The notes under the pieces are model-generated. The model did no database searches. It had not been told where the DNA came from and was given only the letters and a program-made list of their open reading frames with translations. A stretch of DNA of 64,000 nt, from contig NC_135786.1 of NCBI RefSeq assembly GCF_051106095.1, forward strand, positions 203,423,501 to 203,487,500, written 5' to 3'. This document shows, one piece after another, positions 10,720-21,418 of this stretch. Source of the stretch: Pogona vitticeps (Eukaryota; Chordata; Lepidosauria; Squamata; Agamidae). Position 1 is the first letter of the stretch. Each line of letters starts with the position of its first letter. The translations under genes were made by a program, and so were the position numbers.

Positions 10720-13350
10720 TCATTTCCAAAACCGAGTGTGCAATTATGTATTATCAACTTTAAGCAATAGGTTTCAGGGTGACTTCAGGCAATGCAGATG
10801 TCATTTCCTTCCCAATCAAAGACAAAAGCTTGCAAGTCAGTCAGCGTCTTTCCCATTACCTTATACTGATGTGCATGGTCTCTGTGTGAACAGAGACAGA
10901 CAGAAACATGGAAACCTCTATCAGATTAGTTTCAAATTAAAGTTATCTGACATACTAACTAGGCAATATACACTCAGCTGTAGCCAGGTATATAATATTA
11001 CCCAGTGGCTGGAGGAAGATGCAGTCTTTCTTAGTAATGTAAACCCTGTTCCTCTGGCTATAGTAATCTATTCATTCCATAGTCCAATAAAAAAAAAAGA
11101 GAGAGAAACTCAGTGTGTGTACAGTTTGAGAAAAAGCATGGGTATTGGACAACTATTATTAGACAAGTAAAATCACACAAACAGGCAAACTTTTGAATCC
11201 TGCAAGGTCCTTCACGACAAGCTAGACACTACAGAGCTTCACCACTCCTATGCATACAAGCCTGTGGTCTAAATATAATGCTCCATGAGCAATCCATGAA
11301 GGGTCATATTGAAATAAACTGTTAATCTTTAAAGTATCAAAATACCCTTGTTTTTATTTTCATGCTGAGAGGGACTGTCTCCTGGTATTGGCCATGAAAA
11401 AATTAAGTATAAACCAGCGCTGTTCACAGAATTGTAATGTAATAATTCCTATACATTTTAATCAATAAGCCAAGCCACAGTTATTCAAGAAAACTTTACA
11501 AAACAGTAGTCTTGCACAGCTCAACAGAGCTTGATTTTAAGTGTTTATGTTATTACTGTTGCTATTGAAGCAGCATTCATTTGCACTGTTTAGGATTTCT
11601 TGTTTTGTTTTAGTCTTTTGCAGATACATTGCTTTGCATTTCTGTTTCATGTTACTTCAGGCAATTCTTAGGAAAATAACCAGTATACATTCAACAAACT
11701 GTTGTGGAATAAGTCATTTTTGTTAAGTGCAGTTTGTTGTTGAGAAGGGATAGAAAAGCCACATCTGCTGAGATATGACCATTGAAAAACATATGAATTG
11801 TATTTGCATCTGGTAATCTGAGGAAAACAAAAGCAAAAATATAATGGCAGAGGTTTAATAATTCTCCACTACATAATGAAACAACAGTACAACTGTGAGG
11901 GAAGGGATAGGATGGGAATGAGAAGTCCTACAATGTTAAAACTGAAGGAATCCAACAGCCACCTTACAAAACAAATATTATGTCTATATTCAATCCCCAC
12001 CCCATTGCTGTAGTGCCTTAGCTGTTGTACTACTAGGATCAGCACTTACACACTGAAAAGCAAAGCAATATGAAGTTTTATGTTTTAGTTCTCTTCACTG
12101 TAAAATTTAGAAGAATATATTCAAACTGTGTTTCTGGCAAGATAAATTCCAAGATGGTCTTTTGTGGTTCCTGATTATCTTATTCAAGCCTAAAGCCATA
12201 TTCAAATGTGTGTGGTGTATAATGGTTATTTATGTTTCGTGAACAGAAATAAAAATGGCACCCAAAAAGCTTTTCTCAGGAACTAGAGGGATACAGAGCT
12301 GAGTGTCTTAATGTTACAGTGCAGTTAAGATATCAAGAGCTTGTTTACAAGGAAATACACAAATGGACCATTAATTATCTAAATGTACTAATATAAGGCG
12401 ATTTGGCAACAAATCCAGGCAACCACAGCTTTACAAGAAATCTAGGGAAAATTCAATCCACTTGACAGGATTACGGTAAAAGGAACGATACTTGATTGGC
12501 TTGCCTGTGACTCAGAAAAGAAAATCCAATACACAATCTTTTGGCAGCACAATCTGAGTGGACCTTGACCTCTGAATAAGCACTGACTGTATTTTGCAAC
12601 TACAATATGAGGGGGAGTTGATGTGAAATAGGCTGAGTGAGAGAAAAACACATCAGTTGGGTTTTTTCTTGTATATTACAGAAAGTGAGGAAAAATCATG
12701 AATGAGTGGTAGAACAACAATACTGGAATTTTTTCCAGCCTGCTAGACTGTCTGGTATTCTGTGGAGTCATCTGTCAGTTTCTTTGTTATCTCTCCACAG
12801 TGACAAAGATTCCACAGTATCTCAAGAATATTGCCTAATAAAAGTTTCCTTGGTAGAGTTTTCCCATATGGTCCTTCATATTATGACAGAGTGTCAACAT
12901 GAAGATAAGCGTCACAGTTAAAGAAATTTATCTTCACTGAATACTCCAAATAGGAATGCAAAATGAGGGGAGGGGGCATCATTTATGGAAGTAACTAGAG
13001 ATACTGCATTTTCTTTCAGTTGCTCAAGGGAGTTCCCCAGAACTTCCTCAGAGAGGAAATTTGTCAGGGAAAGTGAGGAGGGAATTATTTCACAAGAAGG
13101 AAGGGGGTTGAAGACATTTTTATTTATAACTAACAAAGGGTATGATGGCTATATTCCAGATTCTATGTCTCTTTTGCAATAATGTCTTTTTCTGATGTGT
13201 AAATATGAGGAACTGTAGGCAAAGATGATGGTAAAGAGAATGTGTAGGTCCAGTTTGGGAATAGAGAGATTAGTAGCTATAGCAATTCTGCTAAAACTTG
13301 TTAAATTGTTGTTGTTGTTGTTATCTTCCTCTTTAGCATGACTGTACAAG
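10720..13350. other. Intergenic AT-rich DNA, nothing recognised
   Basis: The longest open frame (10736-11170, plus) has no recognisable domain or conserved-looking block. A short (GTT)n run lies at 13308-13323. No exon or repeat family was identified. Confidence 0.5.
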
Positions 13351-13364
13351 TGAGTGTAAAAGTA

Positions 13365-13507
13365 TTTGCGAAGGCTTTCACGGCTGGGATCTAATGGTTG
13401 TTGTGGGCTGCTGTCCTCTGAAGATGCCGGCCACAGAGACTGGCGAAATGTTAGGAAGAACCACCTTCAGAACACGGCCAAGAAGCCCGAAAAACCCACA
13501 ACAACCA
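13365..13507. mobile_element. Fold-back Penelope-like terminal element (short)
   Basis: This 143-bp element is flanked by a perfect 14-bp target duplication, tgagtgtaaaagta, at 13351-13364 and 13508-13521. It starts tttgcgaaggctttcacggc, has atggttgttgtgggc near the left end, and ends with the complementary cccacaacaaccat. The body is the same sequence as one arm of the element at 59139-59389. It contains a hammerhead-like core at 13414-13456. A long duplication without hAT or Tigger signatures suggests reverse-transcriptase-driven insertion. Confidence 0.75.
13414..13456 (+). ncRNA. Hammerhead-ribozyme-like motif
   Basis: In order: TCCT (13414-13417), CTGAAGA (13418-13424, fitting the CUGANGA box), one extra T, GCC pairing with GGC as stem II around a GC-rich loop, GAAA (13445-13448), TGTT, and AGGA (13453-13456) pairing with the opening TCCT as helix I. 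Penelope-like terminal repeats are known to carry such motifs, often acting as dimers because helix III is minimal. Cleavage activity here is an inference. Confidence 0.55.
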
Positions 13508-13521
13508 TGAGTGTAAAAGTA

Positions 13522-14820
13522 CTCTCTTGTGTCCTGGAATTTTACCTTTTCCCCACCCATATCTATTCCCTCTGCAGCTACTCGCAATCCTATTCCCATT
13601 GAAAATGAATAATTTAAATATATATATATATGGTAAAGAGCATCATACCTTACTTTCCCTCAACACAGGTGTTAAACTATTCAGCAAAATAATTTGAGAA
13701 GGTGTCATGAGAGAAAATGGAGCACATGATTTGACTGAAACTATTTCACTCAAATTAAGCTATTCCTCAGATCACTGATTTGAGAAGAGGTTTACACATT
13801 ACATAGTCTGATACAAAAAAGATGAAGGCCTGTGTGCTCATGGCCTTAAGAGATAATCACAGTGGAGAAGCCTACTGAGGTTTCTGTTTGATTAGATAAT
13901 GTATCAGTAAATAAAGTGCCTTTTGTAGTTAAAACCTTAGTATTATGGCCTCAGAAGGGCACCTAAGCAAGCTTTCTTACTGGAGTCTGCTCCTAGGCTG
14001 TGCTCAAAATTACAGCAGTATTCAAAAGTTAACATAGATAAAACTTTTATCTTCATTCCTAGTGAAGTTCCATACCTTTATTATAGTGAAATTAAGGGTG
14101 TTAACTTATGGCAACCAATTTATTTTGGCAGATGAGGCAAAAAAGGGGAGTATTATCTGTCAGTAAAAATGTAGTGGCTGAAATCCTGTTGCGCAGTAAC
14201 ACAAATGGCATAACATTTGGAAGCAAACTGCTGTAAGTTAAAAAATCTTTTCAGACATTATCTTTTACATACTGAGTTCTGCAACTTGGCATGCAACAGA
14301 TAATGTCTATAGGTATTTCTTAACTCAAGGCAATTCACTTCTAAACATTATGCCATGTGTATACCTGCACAACTGGATTTCAGGCAGTAAAAAAAGAAGT
14401 ACATAACTAACCATTTGCCTTATCATGAGACCCAATATCTACTGTTTGAGGCACCTCACTCTACTTAATATTAAGGCCATAGTGGTTCTAGTAATTCCAC
14501 ATGTGGTATATTTGTAATGTCATTGGCTCGCAATTACTAACTTTCTGTAGTACTGCTTTAAGGCTTTCCTATAATGCTTCATCTGCCATAACAACACAAA
14601 AGTAATTCCCATTTTGTAAATTAATAATTATATTTAACAAGTTTTTAATATAATATATGACATTATACCCCTTAGTGTACTCTGTAGAGACTATAAAACA
14701 GAGTTGCTTAGATAGTAATCCCATCTCTGGGGTTATAACTAAACCAAATACATTTATTTAAAACAGAAAAAAAATCTAGTGACATTTGTTCTTTTCATTC
14801 AGTCATTGGACATTGAGGAA
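13522..14820. other. Intergenic AT-rich DNA, nothing recognised
   Basis: Short (AT)n at 13618-13631. No coding or repeat family recognised up to the candidate exon at 14829. Confidence 0.5.
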
Positions 14821-14828
14821 GCTGTTGA

Positions 14829-15315
14829 TTATTTTGTTGTCAGTAGTCTTGCAGTAGCTTTTCTCACTTCATCTGCCCATTGACCTTTCTCTGGATCAAT
14901 AAGACTGAAATGTACCTGTCTGGATTTAGAGAAGAGAGTAAAGAAGATTGCCAGTAAATTTTAAAGGTGAAAATACTTTAGTCTAGAACCAGTTTAAAAG
15001 CAGCATTTACAAAAAGCACAGGTTGTGTTATTTACTTTGCAACAGTAACAGCAATACTGTCAGTATGAAGAGAATATAAACAAATTATTCATGGCTTTTG
15101 ACATATATATTTACACCTTTGACATATACTGTATGTTGCTAAAGAGTTATATTTTTAACTACAATTTGCATAATCTCTGGAAGCTGTATTCCAGCAACTC
15201 TAGTCTCAAGTAATTTCCTTCAGTTCTCTGAAGGAAAGTTACGGTCACTCCTATTACTTACCCTCAGTTTAGACCACACATCTCCTGTGGTAGGACCAAT
15301 CTCATTAAATCTCAT
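14829..15315 (-). CDS. Unrecognised two-exon coding candidate
   Basis: On the minus strand, 15315-15262 reads MRFNEIGPTTGDVWSKLR and ends at a strong donor (AGG|GTAAGT). After a 346-bp intron, an acceptor (ccagacag|GTA, with a pyrimidine-rich tract upstream) opens 14915-14829. That exon reads VHFSLIDPEKGQWADEVRKA then TARLLTTK and a TAA stop. The phase is preserved (0/0) and the residue composition is protein-like. An in-frame stop lies just upstream of the ATG, so either this ATG starts a 46-residue product or the first exon begins at an acceptor I could not place. No cysteines, signal peptide or membrane segment are visible. I do not recognise the family. It could be the 3' end of an unknown gene, a lncRNA or a decayed gene. 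Confidence 0.35.
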
Positions 15316-15379
15316 GATTAATCACATTTTCCTTGAAATGCAGAGAAGCTTATAGTCAAGATAGTGACCTGGTCAACAG

Positions 15380-15570
15380 ACATGTATTCAGATCTGCACT
15401 GAGCCATGAATTCAAATCTCACTCAGCCATGAATGGGACTGGATGGACTTGGGTCAGGTCATGTTCCCTCAGACTGACCTCCCTGCCTCATAAGGTTTTG
15501 TAAGAAGAAAGTAGGGAGGAATAGAGATGTGTATGCTGTCCTGAGTTTTTGTTTTGTGGAAAGGTGGGAT
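15380..15570 (+). mobile_element. tRNA/MIR-like SINE
   Basis: The text gggtcaggtcatgttccctc, then ctgcctcataaggttttgta, then gaaaggtgggatacaat matches the body and tail of a common reptile SINE whose tail grows into A-rich microsatellites. The tRNA-related head is partly duplicated (gccatgaattcaaatctcac) and degenerate. Confidence 0.6.
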
Positions 15571-15631
<61 letters not shown>

Positions 15632-15681
15632 CAAACAAACAAACAAACAAACAAACAAACAAACAAACAAACAAACAAACA
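15571..15681. repeat. (AATC)n(AAAC)n compound microsatellite
   Basis: About 58 bp of AATC units pass cleanly into about 52 bp of AAAC units, directly after the SINE tail. The array most likely arose from the SINE's A-rich tail. Confidence 0.97.
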
Positions 15682-16355
15682 AGAGCCTCTTGATCAAGTG
15701 CCTTCAAGTCTTGATCCCCCTGTGAACAATTAGAACACACATGTGCTTATTGGAGTTGCCTTCTTGATGTGCTGATTTTCTGTAATAGGTTAGAAACCTT
15801 TTTAAAAGAATAAAAGAATAAGCAGTGTGTTATTTCAGAATACAATATAATATTTTCATAAGTTATTGAAATGTTAGAAATATAATGTCCTTGAAATTAT
15901 ATTTGCCTGCACAGACAGTCCCTGCTGCCCACATTTAGATTTCAAAATTTTATGGGGTCCCAGGTTCTTCATTCTGTCTTCAGCAATGCCATATTACATA
16001 TTTCAAGAATCCCATGATCAGGACATCACCATTACGGTCACCACTTTACTTATCCTCAGTACATATTATGTAAATATGCGGCCTCTGGAAATTCAAGATC
16101 TGTTTCCTTGTTTGTTTCCATATCCAGCTGAAGGCATGTGTGTGGAATCAGCTGATGCAATTTTATATTTTCTCTCATATCTTGTTTCAGATTTTATGGA
16201 TGGTTTATATATTAAAAGAACAAGGAAGGGCACCGCATTGTTATAATGTGTAGTTTTGGATTCTTCATGCTATTTAAAATGAATGTGCTTATTCTTGCTC
16301 CCCCCCCCCCCATCCTTTAATTTAATTAGTTGCTTTGCCTTGGGTCAAGAAGACC
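15682..16355. other. Intergenic, nothing recognised
   Basis: AT-rich with a C-run at 16301-16311. The open frame at 15986-16246 shows no recognisable domain. Confidence 0.45.
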
Positions 16356-16359
16356 TTAA

Positions 16360-16575
16360 GAACATTAAAACCACTTGGCTGAATCAGTCCAAAGGCCTCT
16401 GTGTCAGGATCTGGCCTGCACCACCCTGGGAGCTGCAGGATCAGGGCCAACCTGAGCCAGGAGTGGCCTGGTATTTGCAGGCTCAGGCCCTGGCCTGTGT
16501 AACAGCTGCTGGCCCACTCATGAGCCTCACCTGGAGGCTTAGAGGGCCTGCTCCTACTCCTGCCTTGGTCCCTTG
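16360..16575 (+). repeat. Probable SINE head followed by GC-rich insert
   Basis: 16360-16400 (ttggctgaatcagtccaaag) resembles the head of an old reptile SINE. It is followed by about 170 bp of GC-rich text (ccctgggagctgcaggatca) unlike the flanking DNA. Open frames cross it on both strands without recognisable domains. The identity of the GC-rich part is unknown. Confidence 0.3.
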
Positions 16576-16622
16576 CCATTATTACTATCTAATAATATCA
16601 CAGGGATCTCATCAGAAGCATC

Positions 16623-17226
16623 CTGCAAATGAGTTTAGCAATTTTCCATCCCACAGCCATTCAAAATTAAAGTCACACCAATCAGTAATTTATAGGTATG
16701 AACTCATTAGCTATCAATTCTGTAGAAAGTGTTAAGATGAGGATACTAGTGCTACTCAGGTATTGTGTGATTTAAACAGACTTAGTGGGAAACAGTACAA
16801 AAATTGGCCAAGGAGATTATACATAATTGCTCAAAAATAGACTGTCCTCCATGGATTTGTCTAATTCCCAGAATTGGTGTCCAACAAGATGTGTACAAGA
16901 AATCCATATAAACATATTCAGAATAAATAAATCAATCATCATGATCATAACAAAAAATAACTATTAGCTTTTGGATAGCTTTTGGTATGCAAAAAAAGAG
17001 GTCTCTCTACAAAGGTCAACATTCCAATGTCCATAGAATATTTCCCTCTCCAAAATATTTATATATACTGTAATTAACTGGTATTTTTGAGCAATTAGCA
17101 CTAGTATCCTAATCTTAACACTTTCTACAGAATTGATAGCTAATAAGTTCATACCTATAAATTACTGATTGGTGTGACTTTAATTTTGAATGGCTGTGGG
17201 ATGGAAAATTGCTAAACTCATTTGCA
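16623..17226. repeat. Large inverted repeat (~130-bp arms)
   Basis: 16623-16756 and 17096-17226 are near-identical in opposite orientation (tgcaaatgagtttagcaatt ... ggatactagtgc). The identity is high enough that both arms translate to the same 35-residue text. The spacer is about 340 bp. The left arm seems to hold a ~65-bp insertion, because taattgctcaaaaata from the inner right arm reappears at 16822. It may be a non-autonomous DNA transposon or a palindromic duplication; no target duplication was found. Confidence 0.75.
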
Positions 17227-17707
17227 AGAAGAGGATTATTTGGGGGAATTTCAAACATGACAGAAGATAACAGGAAGCATCTCCTTTCTTCAAGTGAAAA
17301 GAAACCATATGTCATTTGTTTGTTTGTTGCCTGGAAAATGGGAACTTGAACCGCAAAACATAATGCTGAAATCTGCATAGGAGAAACAAAACTGATTAGT
17401 GACATGGTCGTAATTACTGGGTAAGTGCTTTACAGAATGAGGAAATTCCTTGGAACAGAGTAGAAAGCTATGGCAGGGAAGTGGATAGATAAGAACCCTA
17501 ATCAATTATATTAAATTATAGACCTTAATTAATCTGATCAAAAGGCCACTGTGATGGGAAGGGTACGGAAAGAAAATTCTCTCTGAGATAACGTTGAAAA
17601 GTACCAACTTTGAAAGTCCATTGTTGTGTAGGGGTTAGAACAGTGGTTCCCAACCATTTTTGTGTCACAACCCTCTTTTATAATAATCAAGTAACCTGCA
17701 ACCTCCA

Positions 17708-20146
17708 TGTTCTTCTCATTCTAGGGGACTGGAATGCTAAAGTAGGGAGCCAAGAGATAAAAGGAACAACAGGGAAGTTTGGCCTTGGAGTTCAGAACGA
17801 AGCAGGACAAAGGCTAATAGAGTTTTGTCAAGAGAATAAGCTGGTCATCACAAACACTCTTTTCCAACAACACAAGAGGCGACTCTATACATGGAAATCA
17901 CCAGATGGGCAATATCGAAATCAGATTGATTATATTCTCTGCAGCCAAAGATGGAGAAGATCTATACAGTCAGCAAAAACAAGACCTGGAGCTGACTGCG
18001 GTTCTGATCATCAGCTTCTCATAGCAAAATTCAACCTTAAACTGAAGAGATTAGGAAAAACCACTGGGCCACTCAGGTATAATCTAAACCAAATCCCTTA
18101 TGAATACACAGTGGAAGTAAAGAACAGATTTAAGGAACTCGATTTGGTGGACAGAGTGCCTGAAGAACTTTGGATAGAGGCTCGTAACATTGTCCAGGAG
18201 GCAGCAACGAAAACCATCCCAAAGAAAAGGAAATGCAAGAAAGCAAAGTGGCTGTCCAACGAGGCCTTAGAAATAGCAGAGAGGAGAAGGGAAGCAAAAT
18301 GCAAGGGAGATAGGGAAAGTTACAGAAACTTGAATGCAGACTTCCAAAGAATAGCAAGGAGAGACAAGAGGGCCTTCTTAAATGAACAATACAAAGAAAT
18401 AGAGGAAGATAACAGAAAAGGAAAGACCAGAGATCTGTTCAGGAAAATTGGACATATTAGAGGAACATTTTGCGCAAAGATGAACATGATAAAAGACAAA
18501 AATGGGAGGGACCTAACAGAAGCAGAAGACGTCAAGAAGAGGTGGCAAGAATACACAGAGGAATTATACCAGAAAGAATTGGATATCCCGGACAACCCAG
18601 ACAATGTAGTTGCTGACCTTGAGCCAGACATCCTGGAGAGCGAAGTCAAGTGGGCCTTAGAAAGCCTGGCTAACAACAAGGCCAGTGGAGGTGATGGCAT
18701 TCCAGTTGAACTATTTAAAATCTTGAAAGATGATGCTGTTAAGGTGCTACATTCAATATGCCAGCAAGTTTGGAAAACTCAACAGTGGCCAGAGGACTGG
18801 AAAAGATCAGTCTACATCCCAATCCCAAAGAAAGGCAGTGCCAAAGAATGCTCCAACTACCGTACAATTGGACTCATTTCACACGCTAGCAAGGTTATGC
18901 TCAAAATCCTACAAGGTAGGCTTCAGCAGTATGTGGACCGAGAACTCCCAGAAGTACAAGCTGGATTCCAAAGAGGCAGAGGAACTCGAGACCAAATTGC
19001 TAACTTGCGCTGGATTATGGAGAAAGCCAGAGAGTTCCAGAAAAATATCTACTTCTGCTTCATTGACTATGCGAAAGCCTTTGACTGTGTGGACCACAGC
19101 AAACTATGGCAAGTCCTTAAAGAAATGGGAGTGCCTGACCACTTTATCTGTCTCCTGAGAAACCTATATGTGGGACAGGAAGCAACAGTTAGAACTGGTC
19201 ATGGAACAACTGAGTGGTTCAAAATTGGGAAAGGAGTACGGCAAGGCTGTATATTGTCCCCCAGCTTATTTAACTTATATGCAGAATACATCATGCGGAA
19301 GGCTGGACTGGAAGAAACCCAAGCTGGAATTAAGATTGCCGGAAGAAATATCAACAACCTCCGATATGCAGATGATACCACTCTGATGGCAGAAAGTGAG
19401 GAGGAATTAAAGAACCTTGTAATGAGAGTGAAAGAGGAGAGTGCAAAAAACGGTCTGAAACTCAACATCAAAAAAACTAAGATCATGGCCACTGGTCCCA
19501 TCACCTCCTGGGAAATAGAAGGGGAAGATATGGAGACAGTGTCAAATTTTATCTTCCTGGGCTCCATGATCACTGCAGATGGAGACAGCAGCCCTGAAAT
19601 TAAAAGGCGCCTTCTTCTTGGGAGGAAAGCGATGACAAATCTTGACAGCATCTTGAAAAGCAGAGACATCACCTTGCCAACAAAAGTCCGAATAGTCAAA
19701 GCTATGGTTTTTCCTGTCATGATGTATGGAAGTGAGAGCTGGACCATAAAGAAAGCAGACCGCCAAAGAATTGATGCCTTTGAGTTGTGGTGCTGGAGGA
19801 GGCTCTTGAGAGTCCCCTGGACTGCAAGGAGAACAAACCTATCAGTTCTAAAGGAAATCAACCCTGAATGCTCACTTGAGGGACAGATCCTGAAGCTGAG
19901 GCTCCAGTACTTTGGCCATCTCATGAGAAGAAAAGAATCCTTGGAAAAAACCTTGATGTTAGGAAGGTGTGATGGCAAGAGGAGAAGGGGATGACCGAGG
20001 ATGAGATGGCTGGACAGCGTCTGCGAAGCAACCAACATGAACCTGACACAACTCCGGGAGGCAGTGGAAGACAGGAGGGCCTGGCGTGCTCTGGTCCATG
20101 GGGTCACGAAGAGTCGGACACGACTAAACGACTAAACACACACAAC
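17708..20146 (+). mobile_element. BovB (RTE-clade) LINE, 5'-truncated, near-intact
   Basis: A 2.44-kb copy flanked by a perfect 10-bp target duplication, gcaacctcca, at 17698-17707 and 20147-20156. It begins inside the endonuclease domain and runs to the genuine BovB 3' end (gtcggacacgactaaacgac). The boundaries therefore show a simple target-primed insertion with 5' truncation into a hAT element. BovB is known for repeated horizontal transfer between squamates, ruminants and other animals. The almost uninterrupted frame points to a recent insertion. Confidence 0.95.
17709..20135 (+). pseudogene. BovB endonuclease/reverse transcriptase ORF, truncated
   Basis: The reading frame is open from the truncation point to 19994. 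The AP-endonuclease part shows LGDWNAKVG (about 17724) and the late GSDHQLL motif; the N-terminal catalytic part is missing. The RT palm carries FIDYAKAFDCVDH (about 19060), the RQGCILSP block and the catalytic RYADDTTLMA (about 19362). The C-terminal RTE tail follows, with YGSESWT and ELWCWRRLLRVPW. At 19992-19994 a TGA stands where the family has CGA (arginine), a CpG-to-TpG change. After it the same frame continues for 46 codons (PRMRWLDSVCEATNMNLTQL ...) to the normal TAA at 20133-20135. The copy could not mobilise itself, since it lacks the 5' UTR and part of the endonuclease. Confidence 0.93.
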
Positions 20147-20449
20147 GCAACCTCCAGCACATTTGCATAGAAAGGCCATTGTTGTTGTTCCCCATCATGG
20201 CAGCACCATCAATGATGTTGCTGCTCACCCTCCTACTGGTCCTGCTGCTGATGTCACCATCATTACTTCAAAACTGAGGCAGGAACAGACTGGAGGAAGT
20301 TACAAATAGGGGGGAAAGAATGCAAAGGACTTCAAAGATGGGTTTAGGGGCAGGACATTCTAGTACCCAGGGAGGGGCAAAACCTTCGCACACAGAGGAC
20401 CCCACTTAGAAAATGGCACAAAGTTTTCTTTAGCTCTGGGGTGGGCTAA

Positions 20450-20655
20450 TATTCTTGAGATAACATGATAGCCATGTTCAGTTATCTGAAAAGTTTTCAC
20501 ATAGAAGATGGAGCAAGATTCTATTCTGCTGCATAAAAGAGCAGGACCTGAACTGATGGTTTCAAATAACAAGGTATTAGATTTCTACAGTACGAACTGT
20601 TTGGCAATGGAATGGATTTCCTCAGAAAAAGCTGATAGGATGATTCCATTCAAAA
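20450..20655 (+). mobile_element. CR1 LINE fragment, decayed
   Basis: The text agatggagcaagattctatt, then gtttcaaataacaaggtatt, then ggcaatggaatggatttcct follows the order of the CR1 3' ORF/UTR region (gatggagc..., tcaagt.acaag..., aatgga.t.cct). Heavily mutated; no terminal octamer is visible. Confidence 0.55.
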
Positions 20656-21083
20656 TGTTTGAAATAATTTTGGAAGTTGTTTATATCAAATTTAATTTAG
20701 TTAAGACCAAAGGTGAGGAATCCATATGTTCTAGACTATAAAAACTACAATCCTTCGCCATTATTCATGATAATTGATGTCTTGGCTTACAATTCATGGG
20801 AATTGTAGGCCAAGATATGTGGAGCTTCAAGGTTCTCCTCTACTGCTGTTGATTGCTTATATATACTACTTTCTTTTCCCTGTCCTATATGGTCTTCAAG
20901 CCCCCTTTACTTTTAGTTCTAATGCAAAATGTGAATGTTGCCCATATATCTGAATACATATGTGCCAATAAATTAGATTCCTTCTTCTGGCAATTTTTGC
21001 ACCCATTCCACACAGGTGAGAAACTTTCCGGAAGCACTGTGAAATAGACAACATTTAGGAGGATAAGGTGCTTTCACTTAAAA
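20656..21083. other. Intergenic with a possible small palindrome
   Basis: 20765-20815 contains tcttggcttacaattcatgg followed by the near-complement gaattgtaggccaagatat, perhaps the core of a decayed hAT MITE. Nothing else was recognised. Confidence 0.35.
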
Positions 21084-21418
21084 AGGTAAAGGTAAATGTT
21101 CCTCTTGACAATTTGTCCAGTCATGTCCGACTCTAGGCGGTGGTGCTCATCTCCATTTCCAACCCATAGAGCTAGCATTTGTCCGAAGACAATCTTCCGT
21201 GGTCATGTGGCCAGCGCGACTAGACATGGAACACTGTTACCTTCCCACTGTGGTGGTACCTATTTATCTACTTGCATTTGCATGCTTTCGATCTGCTATG
21301 TTGGTGGGAGCTGGGACAAGTGACAGGAGCTCACTCCGTCGCGTGGATTCAATCTTACAACTGCAGGTCTTCTGACCTTGCAGCACAGAGGCTTCTGTGG
21401 TTTAACCGCAGCACCATC
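21084..21418 (-). mobile_element. Sauria SINE, near full length
   Basis: On the minus strand the copy runs from a tRNA-derived head (tttaaccgca and downstream box-like text) through the lineage-typical body (ggtaccaccacagtgggaag). It ends in gagtcggacatgactgg and aggtaaa tail repeats. The tail resembles the BovB 3' end, so BovB reverse transcriptase is the presumed mobiliser. T(T)AAAA text flanks both ends and may be the target duplication. Confidence 0.9.

Larger units (their letters stand above)
17642..20275 (+). mobile_element. hAT-type element split by BovB
   Basis: 17642 onward starts cagtggttcccaacc, a hAT-type terminus, and runs to 17707 with tgtgtcacaaccctctttta. After the BovB insertion the sequence resumes at 20147 (gcaacctccagcacatttgc) and continues to about 20275. 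The other terminus and the 8-bp duplication were not located. Confidence 0.55.

Noticed and set aside
10736-11170. 144-codon open frame as a gene
   Set aside because: No domain, no splice context, composition like flanking AT-rich DNA.
14829-14915. Chemokine C-terminal exon (D-P-x5-W pattern)
   Set aside because: Superficial resemblance only; the conserved cysteine before the DP motif is absent and the upstream exon does not fit a chemokine.
19199-20107. 302-codon minus-strand frame as a gene
   Set aside because: Exact antisense shadow of the BovB reverse-transcriptase frame.
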